A stretch of DNA of 64,000 nt from positions 1-64,000 of the forward strand of contig NZ_ASTG01000021.1 of NCBI RefSeq assembly GCF_000412635.1, in the 5' to 3' direction. The stretch comes from Sphingobium bisphenolivorans. GTDB taxonomy: Bacteria; Pseudomonadota; Alphaproteobacteria; Sphingomonadales; Sphingomonadaceae. Every line of letters starts with the position of its first letter. Position 1 is the stretch's first letter. This document shows positions 39,613 to 48,647 of this stretch, one piece after another. The notes below the pieces were generated by a model. It had not been told where the DNA came from, did not search any database, and saw only the letters and a program-made list of their open reading frames with translations. Made by a program: the position numbers and the translations under genes.

Positions 39613-39641
39613 ACTTACCATAATGTTTGATTATGGTAAGT
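39613..39641. repeat. 12-5-12 perfect inverted repeat near the recombinase, lox/dif-like
   Basis: ACTTACCATAAT-gtttg-ATTATGGTAAGT is a perfect inverted repeat. Read as 11-base arms it has a 7-base spacer, the geometry of a tyrosine recombinase crossover site. It is AT-rich in GC-rich surroundings. TTTCGC and GCGAAA flank it asymmetrically. No T-run follows on either strand, so it is unlikely to be a terminator. It could also be an operator for the recombinase gene. Confidence 0.55.
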
Positions 39642-39693
39642 GCGAAAATGGCGCGGGGAGGGCGGTTTTGCGGCTTTCCCGATCTTGCTGCGC

Positions 39694-39864
39694 TCAGGGC
39701 GCGATATCTTCGCGAAACCGGTCCATCTGATGCATGCGCTCGTGCAGCACCGTCACGATGCCAACCGAACCATCGGACAAGACCCGCCAATAGACATAGT
39801 GATGCTCATGGCGGCCGAAGAAGCCATCGACCCCGAACTCTGCCGGAATGACGCGCCATGGCGT
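39694..39864 (-). pseudogene. C-terminal fragment of a RelE/ParE-type toxin
   Basis: About 57 codons fused in frame to the broken bioF. The segment YVYWRVLSDGSVGIVTVLHE plus RMHQMDRFR is the classic ParE C-terminus, a beta strand pair followed by the VLHxRM motif. The N-terminal half of the toxin and any antitoxin are missing. The fusion marks a recombination joint between the mobile segment and the catabolic operon. Confidence 0.7.
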
Positions 39865-40538
39865 TTCGCGCCCGGCGATGCGATCGAAGACGCCGGTCGC
39901 ATGCGCTTCGTCGATCATCAGAACGCCGTCATGTCGCGCGGCGATATCGGCGAGGTCGTGAAGCGGCGCCTCGTCGCCATCCATGCTGTAAAGGCTTTCG
40001 ACGGCGATCCACGGCCGCCCGACACGCCGCCCGCGCGCCACTGCACAATCGCGTCGTCGATACAGCCGGCATCGTTGTGGCCAGCCGCCAAGGCGTCGGC
40101 ACGGCTGAGTTTCACGCCTTCATGCGCGCTCGCGTGGATGAGGACATCGTAAACGATCAGATCGCCGCGCTGGGGCAACGTCGCGAACAGAGCGGCGTTT
40201 GCGGCATAGCCCGTCGCGAAATACAACGCCGTCTCGCTGCCGAACCACGCCGCAGCCTCGTGCTCGAGCGCTTCATGCTCCGGGTCGCTGCCGCGCAACA
40301 GGCGCGAGCCGCCCAAGCCGACCCCGACCCCGCGCCCGATCGTCTCGACGACCGCTCGCGCCAGACGGGGCGTGCGGCTCAAACCGATATAGTCATTCGA
40401 CGAAAAAGCGGAGCCTCGCTGCAGTATCAGGCGACGGCGCCGATTTGCTCGGGACAACCGCTCGAGGTTATCCTCGAGCGCTCGGGAAACAGCCTCTTCG
40501 GAGCCGTTCGAAGTGGGTACTGGAGCTGTTTCGGTCAT
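39865..40538 (-). pseudogene. bioF: 8-amino-7-oxononanoate synthase, frameshifted and truncated
   Basis: The 5' part encodes a PLP-dependent alpha-oxoamine synthase: SSNDYIGLSRTPRLARA, GSRLLRGSDPEHEALE and ETALYFATGYAANAALFATLP, typical of BioF. At about 40030-40045 a one-base shift moves the homology to another frame (WIAVESLYSMDGDEAPL, then MIDEAHATG with the PLP-contacting Asp). It then stops at about 39865, before the Schiff-base Lys, and runs into toxin sequence. Two lesions make it inactive. It ends the bioB-containing operon, so it once supplied biotin; a 5-aminolevulinate synthase is the other possible family member. Confidence 0.8.
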
Positions 40539-40644
40539 AGGATCGTGTGTCGGGATGCGATGGGACTGGCAAGATTTCGAACAAGCGGTGAGTGTGTAGG
40601 TACAGCAAGAAGAACCGGCGCGCGGGGACGTTTCCCCCGACGGG

Positions 40645-41892
40645 CTACGCTGCGGGGACCATCTCCTTGAGCGGTACGCTTGCGTCGGCCAATCGGGTCG
40701 GGCTCAGTACCGCACCTGTGGCGACGAGCGCCCGCCCTTGCACGTAGTCCTTGGTCGAATTGACGCAGTCGAGCGCGATCACGCGGCTGGCGCGCAGATA
40801 GACGATCGAGAAGCTGCGTGCCGCCCGGTCGCCACGGACGACGGTGGCATCGAAACCAGTGGAAAGCCCGATGGTCTGGAGCTTCAGATCATACTGATTG
40901 GACCAGAACCAGGGCACCGCGTCATAGGCTTCGAACTCGCCCATCAGCGCCTTGGCCACCGTCGCCGCCTGGTCGTTCGCGTTCTGAACCGATTCCAGCC
41001 GGATCACCGCTCCGTCTGCATACCGGTTGGCATGCGCCGCACAGTCGCCCAAGGCATAGACGTCATCGAGACTGGTGCGGCAGAACTCGTCGACCCAGAC
41101 CCCGTTTGCGCTTCTCGCCCCTGCGGTGACCAATGGTGCGACCGCCGGAACGATGCCGATTCCGACGATGACCATCTCGCCGGCGATCGTCGAACCGTCT
41201 GCCAACCGGACACCGCACGCGGCACCCGCTTCTTCGTCGATGCATTCGATCGACACGCCTGTACGCAGATCGACGCCGTGCGACCGGTGCTCCTCCTCGT
41301 AGAACCGCGACAGTTCCTCGCCAGCGACGCGCGCGAGAACGCGGTCCTGCGCCTCGAGCACGGTGACGGGTTTGCCAAGCTTGGTGAGCACCGCCGCGGC
41401 TTCAAGGCCGATATAGCCGCCACCGATCACGATCACGCGAGTCACCGACGGCAGTTCGGCGATCAGGCGGTCGACGTCGGCGCGAGAGCGGACGGCGTGA
41501 ACACCACGCAGGTCGTGCCCGGAACACGTCAATCGACGCGGCTGCCCACCGGTCGCCCAGACGAGCTTGCCGTAGGAAATCGTCGTGCCATCGGAAACCT
41601 GCAGCGTCCGAGCGGCGGGATCCACCGCGTCAGCCCGCCGTGACAGCAGGAGCGTGACGTCGCGGACAGCCCAGAATTCAAGCGGCCGGATCAACAGTCG
41701 ATCGAACGTCTTCTCGCCCGACAGATATTCCTTCGAAAGCGGCGGTCGTTCATAAGGCGGATCGCCCTCGTCGCCCAGCAACGCGATCGACCCTTGGAAC
41801 TTGCGCTGGCGAAGCGCGATGGCGAGCTGGGAACCGGCATGTCCCGCGCCGACGATCACCACGTCGAAGTGGCGAGGGTCGCTCCGCATCAT
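40645..41892 (-). CDS. ferredoxin reductase (FAD, NADH-dependent)
   Basis: A 415-aa reductase of the putidaredoxin/rhodocoxin reductase family. The FAD motif [10 protein letters not shown] (about residues 14-23), [10 protein letters not shown], the NAD motif [12 protein letters not shown] and the second FAD segment [12 protein letters not shown] are all present. It transfers electrons from NADH to the 2Fe-2S ferredoxin encoded nearby and hence to the P450. I start it at the ATG overlapping the fghA stop (ATGATG); a longer frame upstream lacks homology. Confidence 0.92.
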   Translation of the reverse strand: MMRSDPRHFDVVIVGAGHAGSQLAIALRQRKFQGSIALLGDEGDPPYERPPLSKEYLSGEKTFDRLLIRPLEFWAVRDVTLLLSRRADAVDPAARTLQVSDGTTISYGKLVWATGGQPRRLTCSGHDLRGVHAVRSRADVDRLIAELPSVTRVIVIGGGYIGLEAAAVLTKLGKPVTVLEAQDRVLARVAGEELSRFYEEEHRSHGVDLRTGVSIECIDEEAGAACGVRLADGSTIAGEMVIVGIGIVPAVAPLVTAGARSANGVWVDEFCRTSLDDVYALGDCAAHANRYADGAVIRLESVQNANDQAATVAKALMGEFEAYDAVPWFWSNQYDLKLQTIGLSTGFDATVVRGDRAARSFSIVYLRASRVIALDCVNSTKDYVQGRALVATGAVLSPTRLADASVPLKEMVPAA

Positions 41893-42734
41893 CGTGCCGC
41901 GCCTCCAAGTCGCGCGGCGTGCCAACGCAGATGATCCGCCATGAAGCTCGAGATGAAGTAATAGCTGTGATCGTATCCGGCCTGGCGCCGAAGCGTCAGC
42001 GGAATACCGGCCTCGCGACACGCATTCTCGAGGAGATCGGGCCGCAGCTGCTCGGTCAGGAACTGATCATCCGTTCCCTGATCGACGAGGATGACGGGCA
42101 CGCGCGCGCCGTCCTCGATCAGGGCGACGGCATCGTGTGATCGCCAGGTGGCGCGGTCGTGCCCGAGATAACCGCGGAGCGCCTTGATTCCCCACGGCAC
42201 CTGGGTCGGCGCCACGATGGGTGCGAAGGCGCTCACCGATTGAAAGCGGCCCGGCTCGGACAAACCTATGGTCAGCGCACCGTGGCCGCCCATCGAATGG
42301 CCCATGATCGCCTGGCGCGACGGATCGCCGGGAAACCGGTCGAACACGAGCGTGGAGAGTTCCTCGAAATAGGATCTCATCCGATAGTTCGCCGAAAACG
42401 GGGGTTCGGTCGCGTCGACGTAATAACCGGCACCCAGGCCGAAATCGTAGCTGCCGAGAGGATCGTCGGGGACATTCTGGCCGCGCGGACTGGTATCGGG
42501 TGCCACGAAGATGAGGCCGAGCTCCGCGCACGCCCTGCGGTACTCGCCCTTCTCGGTCACGTTGGCGTGCGTACAGGTGAGGCCCGACAGAAACCATACC
42601 ACCGGCAGTGTCTGTCCCGCCGGATGGGCGGGAACGAACACCGAAAAGGTCATGTCGGTGCCGGTCGCCGAGGAGGGGTGGCGATAGACGCCCTGGACGC
42701 CGCCAAAGGCCAGGTTGGTGCTGACCTCCTCCAC
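41889..42734 (-). CDS. fghA: S-formylglutathione hydrolase
   Basis: A 281-aa alpha/beta hydrolase of the esterase D family. Ser147 in GHSMGGHG, the Asp of VDQGTDDQF and the His of GYDHSYYF form the triad, and [10 protein letters not shown] is family-specific. It hydrolyses S-formylglutathione to formate and glutathione, the second step of formaldehyde detoxification, after the AdhC encoded in the same operon. It follows the VOC gene by 3 bases. Confidence 0.94.
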   Translation of the reverse strand: MEEVSTNLAFGGVQGVYRHPSSATGTDMTFSVFVPAHPAGQTLPVVWFLSGLTCTHANVTEKGEYRRACAELGLIFVAPDTSPRGQNVPDDPLGSYDFGLGAGYYVDATEPPFSANYRMRSYFEELSTLVFDRFPGDPSRQAIMGHSMGGHGALTIGLSEPGRFQSVSAFAPIVAPTQVPWGIKALRGYLGHDRATWRSHDAVALIEDGARVPVILVDQGTDDQFLTEQLRPDLLENACREAGIPLTLRRQAGYDHSYYFISSFMADHLRWHAARLGGAAR

Positions 42735-42737
42735 CGG

Positions 42738-43136
42738 TCAGTTGCCGTCGCCGAAGGCATAGCCGCACACTCTGTTGCCGCCTGGGTCCCGAAGATAGGC
42801 CGCATGGGCCCCGGGCAGATGCCTGCGTTGTCCTGGCGCGCCCTCGTCGGTGCCGCCGGCCGCGAGCCCCGCCGCTTGAAAGGCGTCGACGCCCCGGGTC
42901 GCTTCCGCCGCGAACCCGATCGTCACGCCGCTTGACGACGCCTCGCCGGTACCGGGCCGCACGACCGGGAACGCGGGCTTGTTCCTGTCCCAAGGCATCC
43001 TCTCGTCGTCGAACGGGCCGAGGATCTTCCACCCGAGGGGAGACAATGCGGCATCGTAGAACCTCGCCGAGGCATCAAGGTCCCTGGCCCGGAGCATCGC
43101 GCGAGTGAAGATCCCATCCCCTGAAATGACCGCCAC
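42738..43136 (-). CDS. VOC/glyoxalase-family protein of the formaldehyde cluster
   Basis: A 132-aa VOC-superfamily protein (FTRAMLRARDLDASARFYDAAL, and a closing LRDPGGNRVCGY). Such a gene commonly sits between adhC and fghA in proteobacterial formaldehyde operons. It may assist glutathione adduct handling, but the exact reaction is not established. It is separated from the ferredoxin gene by 58 bases. Confidence 0.82.
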   Translation of the reverse strand: MAVISGDGIFTRAMLRARDLDASARFYDAALSPLGWKILGPFDDERMPWDRNKPAFPVVRPGTGEASSSGVTIGFAAEATRGVDAFQAAGLAAGGTDEGAPGQRRHLPGAHAAYLRDPGGNRVCGYAFGDGN

Positions 43137-43194
43137 ACTCAGTCTCCTGTCGACCGCGCGGACTTAGCCACGCGTTCGAATACCGTGGTACCCG

Positions 43195-43512
43195 TCAGCC
43201 CTCGGGGGCGATCGTGACGCGCAGACCGTCGAGCTCGCTGGAAAAAGGCAGCTGGCAGGACAATCGCGATGTCGCGACGCGATGATCCGAACTGTCGAGC
43301 AGATAGTCTTCATCCGGCTTCATCGGCGGCAGACGGTCGCTATCGGCCGGATCGACCTGAACGTGGCAGGTGGCGCACGACAGGCAACCGCCGCACTGGG
43401 CGAGCAGTTCGTCGATTCCGGCGTCCCGGATGAGCTCCATGACCGACAGTCCGTCGATCCCCTCCACCTCGATGACTTCGCGCTCGCGCGTCGTGACGAA
43501 GAAGCTGGCCAT
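43195..43512 (-). CDS. 2Fe-2S ferredoxin, adrenodoxin type
   Basis: A 105-aa ferredoxin with ligands Cys40, Cys46, Cys49 and Cys86 in the C-X5-C-X2-C...C pattern of P450 redox partners (an extra Cys lies at 43). It probably carries electrons between the reductase at 40645 and the P450 at 53148. It starts 1 base after the adhC stop. Confidence 0.92.
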   Translation of the reverse strand: MASFFVTTREREVIEVEGIDGLSVMELIRDAGIDELLAQCGGCLSCATCHVQVDPADSDRLPPMKPDEDYLLDSSDHRVATSRLSCQLPFSSELDGLRVTIAPEG

Positions 43513-43513
43513 G

Positions 43514-44626
43514 TCAGTAGACCACCACGCTACGAATGCTCTGCCCTGCGTGCATCAAGTCGAATCCCCTGTTGATTTCTTCAAGGCCGAGGACGTGCGT
43601 GATCATCGGGTCGATCGCGATCTTCCCCTGCATGTACCAGTCGACGATCTTGGGCACGTCGGTCCTGCCCTTCGCCCCGCCGAACGCAGTGCCGCGCCAG
43701 TTGCGCCCGGTGACGAGCTGGAATGGCCGCGTCGCGATCTCCTTGCCGGCTTCGGCGACGCCGATGATGATGCTGGTGCCCCAGCCGCGATGACATGCCT
43801 CCAGCGCGGTCCGCATCACTTCGGTATTACCCGTGGCGTCGAAGGTGTAATCGGCGCCGCCGTCGGTCAGTTCGAGGAGCTTTGCGATCGTCTCTTCGCG
43901 GCTCAGGCCCTTGGAGTTGAGGAAGTCGGTCATACCGAACTTGCGGCCCCATTCCTCGCGATCGGGATTGATATCGACGCCGATGATCTTGCCCGCGCCG
44001 ACCATCCTCGCGCCCTGGATGACGTTGAGCCCGATCCCGCCGAGCCCGAACACCACGACATTGTCGCCCGCCTGGACCTTGGCGGTATTGGTCACCGCAC
44101 CGACGCCGGTCGTGACGCCGCAGCCGACGTAGCAGCTGGTCTGGAACGGCGCGTCCTGGCGGATCTTGGCGACGGCGATTTCGGGCAGGACAGTGAAGTT
44201 CGAGAAGGTCGAGCAGCCCATGTAGTGGAAGATCGGCTGGCCCTTGTAGCTGAACCGGCTCGTCCCGTCGGGCATCAGCCCCTTCCCCTGCGTGGCACGG
44301 ATCGCCGTGCACAGGTTCGTCTTGCCCGACAGGCACGATTTGCACCGGCGGCATTCCGGTGTGTAGAGCGGGATGACATGGTCGCCCGGGGACACGCTGG
44401 TGACGCCCGCCCCCACCTCGCGCACGACGCCCGCGCCTTCATGACCGAGAATCGAGGGAAACAGTCCTTCGCTGTCAAAGCCATCGAGGGTATAGGCGTC
44501 GGTGTGGCAGATCCCCGTCGCCATGATCTCGACGAGCACCTCGCCCGCCTTCGGTCCCTCGAGATCAACCTCGACGATCTCCAGCGGCCTCTTGGCTTCG
44601 AACGCGACGGCTGCACGCGACTTCAT
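43514..44626 (-). CDS. adhC: S-(hydroxymethyl)glutathione dehydrogenase (class III alcohol dehydrogenase)
   Basis: A 370-aa zinc alcohol dehydrogenase. The catalytic-zinc region [22 protein letters not shown], the structural-zinc Cys cluster ([17 protein letters not shown]) and the NAD motif [12 protein letters not shown] are present. The [17 protein letters not shown] segment marks class III enzymes. It oxidises the glutathione-formaldehyde adduct to S-formylglutathione. The start overlaps the bioB stop by 1 base (TGATG). Confidence 0.95.
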   Translation of the reverse strand: MKSRAAVAFEAKRPLEIVEVDLEGPKAGEVLVEIMATGICHTDAYTLDGFDSEGLFPSILGHEGAGVVREVGAGVTSVSPGDHVIPLYTPECRRCKSCLSGKTNLCTAIRATQGKGLMPDGTSRFSYKGQPIFHYMGCSTFSNFTVLPEIAVAKIRQDAPFQTSCYVGCGVTTGVGAVTNTAKVQAGDNVVVFGLGGIGLNVIQGARMVGAGKIIGVDINPDREEWGRKFGMTDFLNSKGLSREETIAKLLELTDGGADYTFDATGNTEVMRTALEACHRGWGTSIIIGVAEAGKEIATRPFQLVTGRNWRGTAFGGAKGRTDVPKIVDWYMQGKIAIDPMITHVLGLEEINRGFDLMHAGQSIRSVVVY

Positions 44627-45651
44627 CAAATTCTCTCCATTTCATAATCGAGACGACCGGCCTCGCGACCGGCGGCGCTTTCTGGCAGCGATGACGGCGT
44701 CAGTCCCAGTTTTCGGAACAGGTCCGCATCGGCGCCGGCTCCGGCGTTGCTCGTGGTGAGCAGCCGATCGCCGGTGAAGATCGAATTGGCGCCGGCCAAG
44801 AAGCAGAGCGCCTGCGTGGCATCCGACATGCTTTCGCGACCTGCCGACAGCCGGACCATCGACCTCGGCATCGCGATGCGGGCGACGGCGACGGTGCGGA
44901 CGAACTCGATGTCGTCGATCCGCACCTGCTGCGAAGTCGATAGCCGGTCACCCAACGCCGTCCCCGCGATGGGAACGAGCGCGTTCAGCGGAACGCTCTG
45001 CGGTGGTTCGGGCAAGGAGACGAGCGCGTGGATGAATGCCACGCGGTCTTCCCGGCTCTCCCCCATGCCGAGAATGCCTCCGCAACAGACGGCGATGCCG
45101 GCGGCGCGAACGCGCTCGAGCGTCTCGAGCCGATCCTGGAAGGTCCGCGTCGTGATGACGCGATCGTAATATGCGGGGCTGGTGTCGATGTTGTGGTTGT
45201 AGAAATCCAGGCCCGCGCCTGCAAAGCGCTCCGCCTGTCCGTCATCGAGCATGCCCAAGGTCATGCAGGTCTCCAGGCCCAGCGCCTTGACCTCCGCCAC
45301 CATGGCAAGCAGCGCGGGCATGTCGCGTTCCTTCGGACTCCGCCAGGCCGCGCCCATGCAAAACCGCGTCGAACCGGCCGCCTTGGCCGCGCGAGCAGCG
45401 GCGACTACGGCGTCGGCGCTCGCCAGCCTCTCGGCCTTCAGCCCCGACTTCGCCTTGATCGATTGGCTGCAATAGCCGCAATCCTCAACGCATCCCCCGG
45501 TCTTGATCGACAGCAGGGTCGATAGCTGGACTTCGTTCGCCGCATGATGTCGGCCATGCACGTCGTGCGCACGAGCCACCAGGTCGAGAAACGGAAGCTC
45601 GAAAAGCCCGCGGATCGCCTCGAGCGACCAATCCGTCGACGCACCGGTCAT
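44626..45651 (-). CDS. bioB: biotin synthase BioB
   Basis: A radical-SAM enzyme inserting sulfur into dethiobiotin. The CX3CX2C cluster motif (CVEDCGYC, about residues 54-61) follows [10 protein letters not shown], and YNHNIDTSP and the GGILGMGES segment fit BioB. I prefer the ATG at 45651, overlapping the SDR stop as ATGA (341 aa); an ATG at 45663 would add four residues. Its presence inside a catabolic operon with a biotin-dependent carboxylase is notable. Confidence 0.93.
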   Translation of the reverse strand: MTGASTDWSLEAIRGLFELPFLDLVARAHDVHGRHHAANEVQLSTLLSIKTGGCVEDCGYCSQSIKAKSGLKAERLASADAVVAAARAAKAAGSTRFCMGAAWRSPKERDMPALLAMVAEVKALGLETCMTLGMLDDGQAERFAGAGLDFYNHNIDTSPAYYDRVITTRTFQDRLETLERVRAAGIAVCCGGILGMGESREDRVAFIHALVSLPEPPQSVPLNALVPIAGTALGDRLSTSQQVRIDDIEFVRTVAVARIAMPRSMVRLSAGRESMSDATQALCFLAGANSIFTGDRLLTTSNAGAGADADLFRKLGLTPSSLPESAAGREAGRLDYEMERI

Positions 45652-46427
45652 TTCGCCATGCATCCCCCGTCGACGACCAAGGTCGCACCGGTCACGAAAT
45701 CCGACGCCCGCGAGGCGAGATACACCGCGGTGCCCTTGATCTCGTCGGCCTCGGCGATCCGCCCTGCCGGCGTGAAACCCTGCGTCGCGGCGAGAAAATC
45801 TGGATCGTCATAGGGACCCAATGCCGTGCGGAAGAAGCCGGGACAGATCGCGTTCACGGTGATGCCGTGTGGCGCATATTCGAGCGCTAGTTCGCGCGTC
45901 AGATTGACGACAGCTCCCTTGGTCGCAGCATAGGCCGGTAGCGGCGCGACGCTCGAACTTCCCGCCAGACCCCACATCGAAGCGACATTGACGACTTTCC
46001 CGCTGTGGCGTGGCAACATGCGGTTCAGTCCTGCGCGTGCGCAATGGAAGACACCGTGCAGGTTCACTGCGGTCACCTTATGCCAGACATCGGTGGGGCA
46101 ATCGTGAAGGGGCGCGGGCACGGTGTCCGCGATCCCCGCATTGTTAACCAGGATGTCGAGCCGCTCGAATCCGCGGTCGAACTCGGCGAAGGCTGCTTCG
46201 ACCGCCGCCTCGTCGCCGACATCGACGACGATCTCAATGGACTGCCGTCCGCCGGTTCGGATCGCGGCGGCCGTCGCTCCCAATCCCGCCGCGTCGATGT
46301 CCATAACCGCGACGTCGGCGCCCGCTTCCGCGAGCCCGACCGCGATCGCGCGCCCCAGCCCGCCAGCGGCGCCGGTGACGATCGCCGTACGGCCGGTAAG
46401 ACGGAACATCGCCGACAAATCAGTCAT
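45648..46427 (-). CDS. short-chain dehydrogenase/reductase
   Basis: A 259-aa classical SDR: cofactor motif [13 protein letters not shown] (about residues 17-29), NNAG, and catalytic Tyr-Lys in PAYAATKGA. An Asp after the second strand (VMDID) points to NAD(H). GGCGAGG lies 5 bases before the ATG. In this operon it could oxidise a benzylic alcohol to the ketone or a beta-hydroxy acid to the beta-keto acid used by the cleavage enzyme next door. Confidence 0.9.
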   Translation of the reverse strand: MTDLSAMFRLTGRTAIVTGAAGGLGRAIAVGLAEAGADVAVMDIDAAGLGATAAAIRTGGRQSIEIVVDVGDEAAVEAAFAEFDRGFERLDILVNNAGIADTVPAPLHDCPTDVWHKVTAVNLHGVFHCARAGLNRMLPRHSGKVVNVASMWGLAGSSSVAPLPAYAATKGAVVNLTRELALEYAPHGITVNAICPGFFRTALGPYDDPDFLAATQGFTPAGRIAEADEIKGTAVYLASRASDFVTGATLVVDGGCMAK

Positions 46428-46456
46428 CGAAGCCTCGCCGGTTGATCGTGATGCTC

Positions 46457-47338
46457 TCACCGCTGGGCGAGTCCTAGAATGTCGCGCGCTTCGGCGGGGG
46501 ACGTCGGCTGCAGTCCTAGCGCCTTGGCGATGCCCACCGTGCGCTCGACGAGCATCTCGTTGGTCGCGAGCACGCCCTTGCTGAAATAGTTGTTGTCCTC
46601 GAGGCCTACGCGGACATGACCGCCCAACAGCATCGCCTGCGTGGTCGCGGGCAATTGCGCCGGCCCGATCGCCGATACGCAGAAGATCGATTGCGGCGGA
46701 AGCGCCGCGACCATCGCGGTCAGCACGTCGTGACTGTAAGGCATCGCGCCCTGGAAGCCCTTGTCGGCGCCGAGGACCATGTTGATGTAGTAAGGCGGCT
46801 TGTCATAGCCTTTCTGGATCAGGCGGGTGACGTCCTGCAGGATGTGGTTCGGCGCGAAGACTTCCCACTCCGGTTTTATGCCACGATCGGTCATGCGCTT
46901 GACGAGCGTCTCGCAACGGCTAGGCGGCGTGATAACGAGAATTTCCTTCCCGCCGTGCACATCCACGAACGTCATGCCGTCGAATGTGGCCATTTCGGCA
47001 CCGGCCTCGCAACCCTTCAATCGTTCCTCGAAGCTGGACTCGTAAAGGCCGTCCTGGCGCTCGATGAGCATGTCGCCGCTGGAGCCGCCGCCGGTCGAGT
47101 TGTTGATGACGATGTCGCATTTGGCTCGAATGCGCTCGTTGATGTCGCGGTAGATGTCGGCGTTGCACGTCGCGCCGTCATCGGGCCGACGCGCGTGCAG
47201 GGCCGCGATGCACGCGCCCGCCTTGAAGCTCTTGTACACCGACTCGGCGATCTCGCCCGGTTGCGTGGGCAGGTTCGGGTTCTGCGCCTTGGACGCCATG
47301 CCGCCGGTCGGCGCCACCGTGATCATTACCTTCGACAT
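46457..47338 (-). CDS. beta-keto acid cleavage enzyme (DUF849)
   Basis: A 293-aa BKACE-family protein. Known members cleave a beta-keto acid with acetyl-CoA to give acetoacetate and an acyl-CoA, using a zinc site of two His and one Glu. Here the LHARRPDDG motif keeps His48 and Glu247 lies in VGLEDN, but the residue at 46, normally the first zinc His, is Ala. INNSTGGG and YINMVLGADKGFQGAMP fit the family. It is paired with a thioesterase 11 bases upstream, as in carnitine degradation, suggesting the acyl-CoA is released as a free acid. Confidence 0.88.
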   Translation of the reverse strand: MSKVMITVAPTGGMASKAQNPNLPTQPGEIAESVYKSFKAGACIAALHARRPDDGATCNADIYRDINERIRAKCDIVINNSTGGGSSGDMLIERQDGLYESSFEERLKGCEAGAEMATFDGMTFVDVHGGKEILVITPPSRCETLVKRMTDRGIKPEWEVFAPNHILQDVTRLIQKGYDKPPYYINMVLGADKGFQGAMPYSHDVLTAMVAALPPQSIFCVSAIGPAQLPATTQAMLLGGHVRVGLEDNNYFSKGVLATNEMLVERTVGIAKALGLQPTSPAEARDILGLAQR

Positions 47339-47349
47339 GTCTACTCCAG

Positions 47350-47793
47350 TCAGGGTTGACGCTCGAGCGGCCCGCTTTCGAGCGCCGCGCGAACGATTTC
47401 GGGAATGGGAATACCAGTGATGCGATGCGGATCTTCGGGATGAACACCGGCCCAGACCCGCTTCTCGGTCGCCTCGATCGCCAGCACGCCACCTGTGCGG
47501 AACACGCGGTGTGAAATGCCGAAGCTGCTACGGCCGAGGTCCGTCGCCTGGGTCTCGATCGTCACTTCGTCGCCGAACTTGCTCGGGACGAAGAAGCGAG
47601 CTGCCGTGTCGACCATTGGGAAGCCGATCATCTCGAACTTGGCGATCATTTCGCGTTTGTGCATTCCGAGCACCGCTGCAAAGAGATGCGCGGTGGACGC
47701 GTCGAACATGGCGAAGTAGCGCGGATAGAAAACGATCCCGGCGGGATCGCAGTCGCCCCATTCGATGGTGACCCGCCGGCGGTTGACGTACAT
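47350..47793 (-). CDS. acyl-CoA thioesterase, 4-hydroxybenzoyl-CoA type
   Basis: A 147-aa hotdog-fold thioesterase. The N-terminal EWGDCDPAGIVFYPRYF is the signature of the Pseudomonas 4-hydroxybenzoyl-CoA thioesterase group, with catalytic Asp16. An aroyl-CoA substrate is therefore likely, fitting an aroyl-CoA made by the neighbouring cleavage enzyme. Its start overlaps the HAD gene stop by 1 base. Confidence 0.88.
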   Translation of the reverse strand: MYVNRRRVTIEWGDCDPAGIVFYPRYFAMFDASTAHLFAAVLGMHKREMIAKFEMIGFPMVDTAARFFVPSKFGDEVTIETQATDLGRSSFGISHRVFRTGGVLAIEATEKRVWAGVHPEDPHRITGIPIPEIVRAALESGPLERQP

Positions 47794-48647
47794 CAGTTCA
47801 GGGCCTCCAGGATCGGTTGCAGTCCCGGCAGGATCGCGTCAGCCCGCTCCGGCGAACCGCGCGCCATGAAGTCGTCGCGGCTGCACAGCCCGGTCGTGAC
47901 AGCCACACCGATCGCCCCAGCCGAGCGCGCCATGCGCATTTCGAGCGCGGGATCGTCGCCGACGATCACCGTCGACGCCTCGGCGGAGACCGGCAATTTC
48001 ATAAGCGTCAGTGCGCTGCGAAGGGCCTCGCGCGACGGCTTCCCGAGGACCTTGGCGCGCTTGCCCGTCATTGCGCGGATCATCGCGTTGATCGCATAAC
48101 TCGCGCCGATCGCGCGACCACCCGCTGTCGCAAAGAACGGTACGTTCGACGCGGTCGTCAACATCGCGCCCGCCCACACGTCCTTGTATGCCGCTTCGAG
48201 GTCCGGGAACGTGAATTCGCGAAACCAGCCGGTGTAGACCGCCTCGACCCCTTCCGCCTTTTCCGAAGGACCGATCACGTCGAGGCCCGCCTCGATCAAC
48301 GGCGCCTGAACGCCCGCGAGGCCGAGGACGCGGACGCGCTTTATCCCCTTGGCCACGAACCAGGCTGCGGCGGCCGTGGACGGCGTCATCATCTCGTGGT
48401 CGGCGACGTCGAGCCCGGCGTGGCGCAGGCTCGATGCGTAGACTTCGGGTGGCTTTGCCGTGCCGTTGGTGAAAACACGAAACGGCGTGCCGCGCACCCT
48501 CAACTCGGACAGCAGCGCAGCGGCACCAGGCAAGGACTGATGCCCGCCGCTCGCGGCGTCGCCGAGCACCAGCGTGCCGTCCATGTCGAAGACGAACGCC
48601 GACGCCGCGGCGATCCTGTCCGCCAACAAGGGAGAGAGCTCAGGCAA
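47793..48647 (-). CDS. HAD-IIA family phosphatase-like protein
   Basis: A 284-aa HAD protein with motif I DMDGTLV (Asp21, Asp23), FTNGTA as motif II and VGDDPALEMRMA as motif IV. This is the NagD/4-nitrophenylphosphatase-like class. The start is a TTG (48647) with GGGAG 6 bases upstream, overlapping the carboxyltransferase stop by 8 bases; the longer upstream frame is antiphase. Its operon place suggests dephosphorylating a pathway intermediate, which is only inference. Confidence 0.82.
   Translation of the reverse strand: MPELSPLLADRIAAASAFVFDMDGTLVLGDAASGGHQSLPGAAALLSELRVRGTPFRVFTNGTAKPPEVYASSLRHAGLDVADHEMMTPSTAAAAWFVAKGIKRVRVLGLAGVQAPLIEAGLDVIGPSEKAEGVEAVYTGWFREFTFPDLEAAYKDVWAGAMLTTASNVPFFATAGGRAIGASYAINAMIRAMTGKRAKVLGKPSREALRSALTLMKLPVSAEASTVIVGDDPALEMRMARSAGAIGVAVTTGLCSRDDFMARGSPERADAILPGLQPILEALN

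Noticed and set aside
39613-39641. Palindrome considered as a transcription terminator
   Set aside because: No U-tract on either strand and the stem is AT-rich and weak.
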